Below are positions 42,377-52,300 of a stretch of DNA of 64,000 nt, in pieces; position 1 is the first letter of the stretch; the number at the start of each line of letters is the position of its first letter. Made by a program: the position numbers and the translations under genes. Location: assembly GCA_947471745.1 (NCBI GenBank), contig CANJKZ010000774.1, forward strand, positions 3,694,001 through 3,758,000, written 5' to 3'. The notes beneath the pieces were generated by a model. It searched no databases and was not told the origin of the DNA. It saw nothing but the letters and a program-made list of their open reading frames with translations. This DNA is from Closterium sp. Naga37s-1. Its lineage: Eukaryota; Streptophyta; Zygnematophyceae; Desmidiales; Closteriaceae.

Positions 42377-45300
42377 TCAGTTCAGAGCCATCCCAGCCAG
42401 CTTGCAACACTTCCAATGCTGCTGCTCCACCAGCCTCTTGGTCATCATGTCAGCCGGCTGCCCCGTGGTCTTCACGTAGCGCAACTCAACTTCACCCGCG
42501 GTTACCATGCTCCTCGTCCAATGCCACTTCACCCTCATGTGCTTCGTGAGTCCATGCAACACAGGGTTCTTAGCAAGAGCAATGGCACCCTGGCTGTCAC
42601 AGTACAGCGGGGTAGGTCCTTGCTGCTCCTCCCCCAATTCAGCCAACAAACGCCGCTGCCACACAATCTCCCGTACGGCACGGAAGAGTGCCATGTACTC
42701 GGACTCCACCGAGCTCAAAGCTTGGTCAACCTGCTTCTTGCTCTCCCAAGTAGTTGGGCCTCCACCAACACAGCATTTGAAGCCTCCCACACTTGTCATG
42801 TCCTCTGGTTCTGATGCATATGAAGCATCCGAGTAGGCGGTGAGGAACAAACGCCCGGGTTCAACACCATCCGCGCCCTTTTGGCGCCTTTGTGCCGCTG
42901 CCGAGTATTGCAGCCCAACGGTCGGTGTTTGGCCAAGATACTTGGCCACCCTCATTCCAGCTGCTACCTGCTCCTCATTAGGGCATTGCACAACCCTAGC
43001 CAGCTGCCCGGTAGCAAACGCGACGTCCGGTCGGGTGTTTACCGCCGCATACATGAGGCTGCCCACCAACGAGTGAAATCGGCGCCTCTCCTCTTCACCA
43101 ACGCTCTCCTCCTCTGGTCCCTTCACACACTTGAACCCAGAGGGAAAGGGTGTAGCCACATGGCCTTCACTCTGCCCAAAGTTGGCAGCCAATGCCTCCA
43201 GGTACTTTCGTTGATGCACCCGCATGCACCGCTTCTCCACATCTCGTTCGATGTGGAGCCCAAGGTAGAAGCTCACGTCACCAAGGGCCTTGCACTTGAA
43301 CTTGTATTGAAGCTTCAGCATCACCTCCTTCACAAGGTCAGAAGAGGGTGAGAAAATGAGGATGTCATCCACATAAACCACCATGAAACTCCTCTGCTCC
43401 CCCTCGCCAAGCATGAACAAGGAGTGATCGGCCGTTGAGGGAGTGAAGCCGATCCCCTCCAACACTTCGCGCAGCTTCATGTACCATTGCCTAGGGGCCT
43501 GCTTCAGCCCATAGAGGGCCTTCTTCAGCTTCCACACTCTGCCACTACCATCATCAAACCCCTCTGGCTGCGCCATAAAAATCTCCTCCTCAAGGATGCC
43601 GTTAAGGAATGCCGTTACGATGTCCATTTGCTTTACTACCCATCCTTTGATGGCGGCTCCCGCGAATAGGGTTCGCAGCGTCGTCGGCTTCACCACAGGG
43701 GCAAACAGCTCCTTGAAGTCCACCTTCTCCTTCTGCTGGTACCCCTTGGCTACAAGCCTAGACTTGTAGCGCTCGATCTTGCCGTCGGCATCCGACTTGA
43801 TTTTGAAGAGCCACTTGGACGTTATCGCCGTACGCCCCTCCGGTAGCTCCACCAATTCAAATGTGTCATTCTCCTCGATGCTCTTCAGCTCACTCTCCAT
43901 GGCCTTCTTCCACTCCTCAGCATCACTACTCTCTAAAGCCTCCTTGAGAGTTGCTGGTTCTCCCGGCATCTCCACCGGAGAGAAGAACGCGAAGGCACAC
44001 TCCTCGTAGTCACTCTCCTCGTCGTCTCCGACCATCATTGCCGCTCCGGCCAGGGCTGTCTTGCCCTGCTTTCCCGGCGCATCATAGGTCAGCCTATTAG
44101 GGGGTTGAACTCTCCTCTTCCCCCTTCCTTCCTCCTCAGCTGCAGGGACTTGAAGGCCTTGGCGTTGCTGCGGTGTGGCTCGAATCCGTGGAGCACTCGT
44201 AGTACGGGAAGGGAGTGACGGTGCACGCTCGCTCACTTGCTGCACCTCCTCCTCTTCTTCCTCTGCATCATTGGCCTCCTCTCCCCCATTCACAAGGGAG
44301 GATTGCCTTGTGGTTGTGCTGCCGCTGCTCAGCTCCAAAGGCAGCTCCACATGCTCCAAACCGGAACTCTTCACCTCCCCAAACCGCACGCCTATCTTCG
44401 CCTCATTCTCCGCCTTCCAATCCTTGTACATGAAGTTCTCCATGAACTTGCAGTCCCTGCTCACCAAGAACTTCTTGGTGAATGGGTCCCAAAGAAGCCA
44501 TCCTTTGCTGTTTTGAGCCATGCCCAAGTGCACGGCCCACACCGCCTTGGCACCAAGCTTGTTGTGCCGAAGATGCTTAGGCACGAGCGCCATGCACATG
44601 CACCCGAACACCCGAAGCATATCCACCTTTGGCTTCCTTCCTAGCCACTCCACATAGGGCACCCATTTGTCTGCTCCCACATGAGTCAAGGCTCTGTTCT
44701 TGGCCACACACGCGCTCCGCACCGCATCAGGCCAGAAATAGTCGGGTAGCCCGGCTTCAATGAGCAACCCGCGTGCCGCCTCCGTGATTGTGCGGTTCGC
44801 TCGCTCGGCGATGCCGTTCATTGCAGGGGAGTATGGCATGGTGAGGGAGTGCCGAATACCATTCTTCTTCAGCCACAACCCAAACTCCTTGCTCAGGAAC
44901 TCTCCCCCTCGATCAGTGCGGATTGACTTGACTAGACGGTCTTGTTGCCGCTCCACCATCGGGAACCAATCCGTCTTCAACGTTTCAGCCACGTCGCTTT
45001 TCTTGGCCAGCACGTACACCCAAGTCATGCGGGTGTAGACGTCGACAATGGTGAGAAAATACTCAGCTCCAGCAGCTCCAAGCTTCAGGGGGCCCACCAC
45101 GTCCATCACCACCTCATCAAGCGGTGCCTTTGCCGTTGCCTCCGAACTAGGGAACGGAAACCGGGTGAACTTGGCTTGAATGCACGTCGGGCAGCCAAGC
45201 ACCTCATCGGGCTCCCCCTTCACACGTATGCCAGCAACCATCTCATTCTTCACTAGCTGCTGCAAGATGGGCAGGGCCACATGCCCCATGCGCCGATGCA

Positions 45301-47146
45301 AGGTGAGCCAATCACACTCCCCCGTAGCCGAAGTTGGATTGGAGAATGCCGCGCTCGCAATAGCGCCCCACATACTCTCTCCGTAGTCCTCCTCCGCTGC
45401 TGCCTCTGGGTTCTCCTCACCCTTTTGCTGCTCCTTGGTTGCTGCACCACTCTCCTTAGGTTCACTGAACTTGCTGGTCCCTCCAGGTTTGCTCTTCTTG
45501 AGCTCATTCTCCTTAGCGCGACCGTTCGCGCCATCGTCGCTACCGACCGCTCCATCCTTGGTGCTGATGCTTGCTGCCACTTGCCTCTCCTTAGGCATAG
45601 GGACCACTGGGATCTGCCACATCTCGTTGTAGACATCCCTGTCCTCATGAAGGTCCCAAAGAATTCGATCGCCAAGCCTTGCGGTGTAGGTCTTGGCTCC
45701 CTTCGAGTTCGTGTCCATGCCGGCCTTTGCCAACCGCCGCACGGAAATCAGGTTTGCAGCAAGGCTGGGCACCCAAAGCACGTTCTTGAGGCCCACCATC
45801 TTCCCATCAGCACCCTTGAACATGGCCTTGCCCATGCCTTTCACCTCTGCTCGCTGCCCCAAAGCCGATGTGACATGCTTCACCGGTGACGGCTCGAGTT
45901 CGGTGAGCAAGTCCGGGCGAGGTGTCATGCTATAGGTAGCGCCACTATCAATCACCCAATAGTCCAGGGGGTGTAGGGTCACCTTCCCCACAGCTGCTGG
46001 CTCCTCAAAGCCTTCATCCTTCTCTGGACCAGCCGGTACTTGCGTCGACACGAAGTAGAATAGACCCGGGTATCGATCGTCGCTCGGGTCCTTGTCGTTG
46101 TCTCCGCTCTTCATGTTTGCAGCTCCGCCACCGCGCCCGCCACGGCCTCCACGGCCTCGTCCTCTCCCTCCTCCTGCTCCTCTACCCTCTTGGCCTTGAG
46201 CAGGGGTCCAACCATCAGGGAGTTTGTAGCAGTCGCGCCACATGTGTCCGCTCTTGTGGCAATAGTGACACTCGCCGTCGAATCGGCCGCGACCGCGTCC
46301 GTAGCTCTTGTCGTCGCTGCCGTAACCGCCACTCCTGCGGCCTCCGCCGAAGTTGCTGCCACCAAACCTTCCTCCCCCTCGTCCTCTGCCTCTTCCTCGA
46401 CCATATCCACGGCCGATGCTCGCTGCCCCAGCGCCATCCGCACTCGCCAACTCACGGCGGCGGAAATCCTCTTGAAGGATAGCTCGCTTCACGTCTTCAA
46501 GCGAGAGGCGGGGCAAGTCGCGATTAAGGTTGATGATGAGCGAGGACCATGACTCTGGGAGTAAGGCCAGCAACTTGGTCTTCTTTTGGAGCTCACTGTA
46601 GTTCAAATCAGCTCCCTCAAGCCGCGTCAACAAGTCGAAGAATTTCTGCACCCCTTCTTCAACCGCTTCGTCTTCTTCAATTCGTAGTGCCGCCATTTGC
46701 CGTTCCAACACCACCGCTACCGCCGCTGTTGCAGGAGCATGTACACCCTTGAGAGCAGCCCATGCCTTTGGTCCTTTCTCTGGTTCACGCTGGAATGGCT
46801 TGATGTGACGGATCTGACTGCTCCCCAACGCTTGCCCAAGTAAGAGATAGCCTTGTGCGCTCTTCCGCACCCACGGGCTCTTCTCCGGGTCGTTCTCGGG
46901 GCGCTTCTCCGTTCCTTCCATCACCTCCAGCAGGTCATAGTGGTCAAAGGTGTTCTCCATCTTGAAGGACCATTCAGCAAAGTTGTCACCGTTGAACTTG
47001 TCAAGCCCAAACACCCTAGGCTCATCCCTAGGTGGGCCAAGACTTGGTTGCATGGGCGCCATGGCTGAATCACGGGGTTGGCCTTGAGCTTGAGCTTCTC
47101 CACTGCCACCAGCACCTCTGCCACCCCTTTCCTCAGGTCCAGACAT
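42377..47146 (-). CDS. Copia H gag-pol polyprotein, full length
   Basis: 1,589 residues from ATG 47146 (MSGPEERGGRG); an earlier in-frame non-ATG stretch is ignored. Domains on one frame: gag (FNGDNFAEWSFKMENTF, about residues 35-250), Arg/Gly-rich patches flanking a CCHC zinc knuckle CHYCHKSGHMWRDC (about 310); retropepsin WVIDSGATYSM (about 415); GAG-pre-integrase LHRRMGHVALPIL; integrase with DVVGPLKL, SIRTDRGGEFL and AMNGIAERANR; a short acidic linker; RT with KQMDIVTAFLNGIL and catalytic VVYVDDILIFS; RNase H with YSDASYASE, SSVESEYMAL and YCDSQGAIALAKNP. All catalytic residues of protease, integrase and RT are present. One reading frame with no gag-pol frameshift is usual in Ty1/copia. 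In the RT/RNase H region it differs from its twin much more than elsewhere. Confidence 0.95.
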   Translation of the reverse strand: MSGPEERGGRGAGGSGEAQAQGQPRDSAMAPMQPSLGPPRDEPRVFGLDKFNGDNFAEWSFKMENTFDHYDLLEVMEGTEKRPENDPEKSPWVRKSAQGYLLLGQALGSSQIRHIKPFQREPEKGPKAWAALKGVHAPATAAVAVVLERQMAALRIEEDEAVEEGVQKFFDLLTRLEGADLNYSELQKKTKLLALLPESWSSLIINLNRDLPRLSLEDVKRAILQEDFRRRELASADGAGAASIGRGYGRGRGRGRGGGRFGGSNFGGGRRSGGYGSDDKSYGRGRGRFDGECHYCHKSGHMWRDCYKLPDGWTPAQGQEGRGAGGGRGRGRGGRGGRGGGAANMKSGDNDKDPSDDRYPGLFYFVSTQVPAGPEKDEGFEEPAAVGKVTLHPLDYWVIDSGATYSMTPRPDLLTELEPSPVKHVTSALGQRAEVKGMGKAMFKGADGKMVGLKNVLWVPSLAANLISVRRLAKAGMDTNSKGAKTYTARLGDRILWDLHEDRDVYNEMWQIPVVPMPKERQVAASISTKDGAVGSDDGANGRAKENELKKSKPGGTSKFSEPKESGAATKEQQKGEENPEAAAEEDYGESMWGAIASAAFSNPTSATGECDWLTLHRRMGHVALPILQQLVKNEMVAGIRVKGEPDEVLGCPTCIQAKFTRFPFPSSEATAKAPLDEVVMDVVGPLKLGAAGAEYFLTIVDVYTRMTWVYVLAKKSDVAETLKTDWFPMVERQQDRLVKSIRTDRGGEFLSKEFGLWLKKNGIRHSLTMPYSPAMNGIAERANRTITEAARGLLIEAGLPDYFWPDAVRSACVAKNRALTHVGADKWVPYVEWLGRKPKVDMLRVFGCMCMALVPKHLRHNKLGAKAVWAVHLGMAQNSKGWLLWDPFTKKFLVSRDCKFMENFMYKDWKAENEAKIGVRFGEVKSSGLEHVELPLELSSGSTTTRQSSLVNGGEEANDAEEEEEEVQQVSERAPSLPSRTTSAPRIRATPQQRQGLQVPAAEEEGRGKRRVQPPNRLTYDAPGKQGKTALAGAAMMVGDDEESDYEECAFAFFSPVEMPGEPATLKEALESSDAEEWKKAMESELKSIEENDTFELVELPEGRTAITSKWLFKIKSDADGKIERYKSRLVAKGYQQKEKVDFKELFAPVVKPTTLRTLFAGAAIKGWVVKQMDIVTAFLNGILEEEIFMAQPEGFDDGSGRVWKLKKALYGLKQAPRQWYMKLREVLEGIGFTPSTADHSLFMLGEGEQRSFMVVYVDDILIFSPSSDLVKEVMLKLQYKFKCKALGDVSFYLGLHIERDVEKRCMRVHQRKYLEALAANFGQSEGHVATPFPSGFKCVKGPEEESVGEEERRRFHSLVGSLMYAAVNTRPDVAFATGQLARVVQCPNEEQVAAGMRVAKYLGQTPTVGLQYSAAAQRRQKGADGVEPGRLFLTAYSDASYASEPEDMTSVGGFKCCVGGGPTTWESKKQVDQALSSVESEYMALFRAVREIVWQRRLLAELGEEQQGPTPLYCDSQGAIALAKNPVLHGLTKHMRVKWHWTRSMVTAGEVELRYVKTTGQPADMMTKRLVEQQHWKCCKLAGMALN

Positions 47147-47166
47147 TGTCGAAACTGCTCCAAGGC

Positions 47167-47177
47167 CTCTGATACCA
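47167..47177 (-). promoter_or_regulatory. Primer-binding site of copia H
   Basis: Minus strand TGGTATCAGAG two bases after the 5' LTR: an exact match to the initiator-Met tRNA complement. Confidence 0.88.
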
Positions 47178-47179
47178 CT

Positions 47180-47997
47180 TGTTATAGCCACAATAGGCTT
47201 GAATGTGCCTAAAACGAAAGATAGAGAGCACAGACGGATTTCTGCACAGCGGCTTCAAACGTTGATAGCGTTCTGCTCACAGCTGCAAATGACTTGATTC
47301 AAATTGGATCTGGAGCGTCTTCACGTCGTCTACAATTAGCAATTTAGATTGCACGATTTTATGAAGAATTGACGACACAGCGTCGGTTTGAACGAACGGT
47401 ACTATGGCAGCCACTATAGTCTTAGAACACAAGATAGGAAGAGTTACGAGTTGGGAATGACTCCCAGCTCCTACAAACCCCAAGAGCCGAGGTACAGTGA
47501 TGTGGAACAGTGCCACACTGTCCCCAACCACGAAGGGTCTCGAAACTACCCTTCACTAGGGCCTACACCAAGTGAAATGTTACACTACACAAAGTAATGT
47601 AACTATCTTCAATATCTTGAGGTGTACCCTTTTGGCAAGCTTCGAAATCACTTGAGGCTTGACACCAAGGCTCGGGCTCTTCATCACAAACTCATCCTTG
47701 AGTTCTTGATGGGTCTGCTGCACACACCTGCGACACACCGAACGTTCGACACAGGACAAAATAGAAACCGCGCACGACAAAATAGAAACCGCGCGCGAGA
47801 CACAAACGACCGCGTAACACGCGTCTAGCGATAACTCGCTATTGACTCGACACACACACTCGACATCATGACTCAACATTCACACACAATTATAAGCATG
47901 AAATATATATTATCCCATGCCCTCATACCATTCCATACACACACACATTCACGCACACGGACAACAAGCCGAGTGCAAACCGTAGGTTGCACCAACA
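47180..47997 (-). repeat. 5' LTR of copia H
   Basis: 818 bp, near-identical partner of 41517-42335; one G is missing in CGTAGGTTGC. Confidence 0.94.
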
Positions 47998-48506
47998 TTT
48001 CCTAGGTGCTTAGTGTTCTGACATGCTATCAGAGTGAGTTCCTCCTCGGACCTGCCTCATTGGGCCCACCATTTGCTTCTGCTAATGTGCCACTCTGCTG
48101 CCCGTCGCGCGCCCTCGGCGCCCGTCGGTTTTCTGCCCGTCGTGCGCCCCGGGTGTGCGTCGATTTCGTGGCGCACGACGATTTCTTGCTCGTCGTGCGA
48201 CCTACTCTCGCCCACGCAGCCCCTACACCGCTCCCCCGCCCCCCCCTTCTCCTCCATCCCCCTGCTGATCATGCAGCAGGGGGGGGGGGGTATGGGGGTA
48301 GCGGGCGGGGCACACGACGGATTCCTGCTCGTCGCGCGCCCTCTTGTCGCCCGCGCAGCTCCTAAACCGCCCCCCCGCCCCCCCCCCCCCTTCTCCTCCA
48401 TTCCCCTACTGCGCGTGCAGCAGTGGGGGGGAGGGTATGGGGGTTGTGGGTGTGGCGCACGACGGCTTCCTGCGAGCGCCCTGCTGTCGCCCGCGCAGCT
48501 CATACA

Positions 48507-49325
48507 TGTTGGTGCAACCCTACGGTTTGCACTCGGCTTGTTGTCCGTGTGCGTGAATGTGTGTGTGTATGGAATGGTATGAGGGCATGGGATAATATAT
48601 ATTTCATGCTTATAATTGTGTGTGAATGTTGAGTCATGATGTCGAGTGTGTGTGTCGAGTCAATAGCGAGTTATCGCTAGACGCGTGTTACGCGGTCGTT
48701 TGTGTCTCGCGCACGGTTTCTATTTTGTCGTGCGCGGTTTCTATTTTGTCCTGTGTCGAACGTTCGGCGTGTCGCAGGTGTGTGCAGCAGACCCATCAAG
48801 AACTCAAGGATGAGTTTGTGATGAAGAGCCCGAGCCTTGGTGTCAAGCCTCAAGTGATTTCGAAGCTCGCCAAAAGGGTACACCTCAAGATATTGAAGAT
48901 AGTTACATTACTTTGTGTAGTGTAACATTTCACTTGGTGTAGGCCCTAGTGAAGGGTAGTTTCGAGACCCTTCGTGGTTGGGGACAGTGTGGCACTGTTC
49001 CACATCACTGTACCTCGGCTCTTGGGGTTTGTAGGAGCTGGGAGTCATTCCCAACTCGCAACTCTTCCTATCTTGTGTTCTAAGACTATAGTGGCTGCCA
49101 TAGTACCGTTCGTTCAAACCGACGCTGTGTCGTCAATTCTTTATCAAATCGTGCAATCTAAATTGATAATTGTAGACGACGTGAAGACGCTCCAGATCCA
49201 ATTTGAATCAAGTCATTTGCAGCTGTGAGCAGAACGCTATCAACGTTTGAAGCCGCTGTGCAGAAATCCGTCTGTGCTCTCTATCTTTCGTTTTAGGTAC
49301 ATTCAAGCCTATTGTGACTATAACA
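48507..49325 (+). repeat. 5' LTR of copia I
   Basis: 819 bp, TGTTGGTGCAACC to GACTATAACA. Followed two bases later by PBS TGGTATCAGAGCC at 49328-49340, an exact initiator-Met tRNA complement. Confidence 0.95.
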
Positions 49326-49359
49326 AGTGGTATCAGAGCCTCTTGGAGCAGTTTCGACA

Positions 49360-52300
49360 ATGTCTGGACCTGAGGAAAGGGGTGGCAGAGGTGCTGGTGG
49401 CAGTGGAGAAGCTCAAGCTCAAGGCCAACCCCGTGATTCAGCCATGGCGCCCATGCAACCAAGTCTTGGCCCACATAGGGATGAGCCTAGGGTGTTTGGG
49501 CTTGACAAGTTCAACGGTGACAACTTTGCTGAATGGTCCTTCAAGATGGAGAACAACTTTGACCACTATGACCTGCTGGAGGTGATGGAAGGAACGGAGA
49601 AGCGCCCCGAGAACGACCCGGAGAAGAGCCCGTGGGTGCGGAAGAGCGCACAAGGCTATCTCTTACTTGGGCAAGCGTTGGGGAGCAGTCAGATCCGTCA
49701 CATCAAGCCATTCCAGCGTGAACCAGAGAAAGGACCAAAGGCATGGGCTGCTCTCAAGGGTGTACATGCTCCTGCAACAGCGGCGGTAGCGGTGGTGTTG
49801 GAACGGCAAATGGCGGCACTACGAATTGAAGAAAACGAAGCGGTTGAAGAAGGGGTGCAGAAATTCTTCGACTTGTTGACGCGGCTTGAGGGAGCTGATT
49901 TGAACTACAGTGAGCTCCAAAAGAAGACCAAGTTGCTGGCCTTACTCCCAGAGTCATGGTCCTCGCTCATCATCAACCTTAATCGCGACTTGCCCCGCCT
50001 CTCGCTTGAAGACGTGAAGCGAGCTATCCTTCAAGAGGATTTCCGCCGCCGTGAGTTGGCGAGTGCGGATGGCGCTGGGGCAGCGAGCATCGGCCGTGGA
50101 TATGGTCGAGGAAGAGGCAGAGGACGAGGGGGAGGAAGGTTTGGTGGCAGCAACTTCGGCGGAGGCCGCAGGAGTGGCGGTTACGGCAGCGACGACAAGA
50201 GCTACGGACGCGGTCGCGGCCGATTCGACGGCGAGTGTCACTATTGCCACAAGAGCGGACACATGTGGCGCGACTGCTACAAACTCCCTGATGGTTGGAC
50301 CCCTGCTCAAGGCCAAGAGGGTAGAGGAGCAGGAGGAGGGAGAGGACGAGGCCGTGGAGGCCGTGGCGGTCGCGGTGGCGGAGCTGCAAACATGAAGAGC
50401 GGAGATAACGACAAGGACCCGAGCGACGATCGATACCCGGGTCTATTCTACTTCGTGTCGACGCAAGTACCGGCTGGTCCAGAGAAGGATGAAGGCTTTG
50501 AGGAGCCAGCAGCTGTGGGGAAGGTGACCCTACACCCCCTGGACTATTGGGTGATTGATAGTGGCGCTACCTATAGCATGACACCTCGCCCGGACTTGCT
50601 CACCGAACTCGAGCCGTCACCGGTGAAGCATGTCACATCGGCTTTGGGGCAGCGAGCAGAGGTGAAAGGCATGGGCAAGGCCATGTTCAAGGGTGCTGAT
50701 GGGAAGATGGTGGGCCTCAAGAACGTGCTTTGGGTGCCCAGCCTTGCTGCAAACCTGATTTCCGTGCGGCGGTTGGCAAAGGCCGGCATGGACACGAACT
50801 CGAAGGGAGCCAAGACCTACACCGCAAGGCTTGGCGATCGAATTCTTTGGGACCTTCATGAGGACAGGGATGTCTACAACGAGATGTGGCAGATCCCAGT
50901 GGTCCCTATGCCTAAGGAGAGGCAAGTGGCAGCAAGCATCAGCACCAAGGATGGAGCGGTCGGTAGCGACGATGGCGCGAACGGTCGCGCTAAGGAGAAT
51001 GAGCTCAAGAAGAGCAAACCTGGAGGGACCAGCAAGTTCAGTGAACCTAAGGAGAGTGGTGCAGCAACCAAGGAGCAGCAAAAGGGTGAGGAGAACCCAG
51101 AGGCAGCAGCGGAGGAGGACTACGGAGAGAGTATGTGGGGCGCTATTGCGAGCGCGGCATTCTCCAATCCAACTTCGGCTACGGGGGAGTGTGATTGGCT
51201 CACCTTGCATCGGCGCATGGGGCATGTGGCCCTGCCCATCTTGCAGCAGCTAGTGAAGAATGAGATGGTTGCTGGCATACGTGTGAAGGGGGAGCCCGAT
51301 GAGGTGCTTGGCTGCCCGACGTGCATTCAAGCCAAGTTCACCCGGTTTCCGTTCCCTAGTTCGGAGGCAACGGCAAAGGCACCGCTTGATGAGGTGGTGA
51401 TGGACGTGGTGGGCCCCCTGAAGCTTGGAGCTGCTGGAGCTGAATATTTTCTCACCATTGTCGACGTCTACACCCGCATGACTTGGGTGTACGTGCTGGC
51501 CAAGAAGAGCGACGTGGCTGAAACGTTGAAGACGGATTGGTTCCCGATGGTGGAGCGGCAACAAGACCGTCTAGTCAAGTCAATCCGCACCGATCGAGGG
51601 GGAGAGTTCCTGAGCAAGGAGTTTGGGTTGTGGCTGAAGAAGAATGGTATTCGGCACTCCCTCACCATGCCATACTCCCCTGCAATGAACGGCATCGCCG
51701 AGCGAGCGAACCGCACAATCACGGAGGCGGCACGCGGGTTGCTCATTGAAGCCGGGCTACCCGACTATTTCTGGCCTGATGCGGTGCGGAGCGCGTGTGT
51801 GGCCAAGAACAGAGCCTTGACTCATGTGGGAGCAGACAAATGGGTGCCCTATGTGGAGTGGCTAGGAAGGAAGCCAAAGGTGGATATGCTTCGGGTGTTC
51901 GGGTGCATGTGCATGGCGCTCGTGCCTAAGCATCTTCGGCACAACAAGCTTGGTGCCAAGGCGGTGTGGGCCGTGCACTTGGGCATGGCTCAAAACAGCA
52001 AGGGATGGCTTCTTTGGGACCCATTCACCAAGAAGTTCTTGGTGAGCAGGGACTGCAAGTTCATGGAGAACTTCATGTACAAGGATTGGAAGGCGGAGAA
52101 TGAGGCGAAGATAGGCGTGCGGTTTGGGGAGGTGAAGAGTTCCGGTTTGGAGCATGTGGAGCTGCCTTTGGAGCTGAGCAGCGGCAGCACAACCACAAGG
52201 CAATCCTCCCTTGTGAATGGGGGAGAGGAGGCCAATGATGCAGAGGAAGAAGAGGAGGAGGTGCAGCAAGTGAGCGAGCGTGCACCGTCACTCCCTTCCC

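Larger units (their letters stand above)
41517..47997 (-). mobile_element. Copia H: intact Ty1/copia element with 819-bp LTRs
   Basis: Minus-strand element inserted in the J 5' LTR with TSD TTTCC (41512-41516 and 47998-48002). The 3' LTR is 41517-42335 (819 bp) and the 5' LTR 47180-47997 (818 bp); by eye they differ at about three substitutions and one single-base indel. Between them lies one uninterrupted polyprotein gene. It is unrelated to the short-LTR copia group and nearly identical to element I at 48507-54989. It looks young and potentially able to transpose. Confidence 0.95.
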
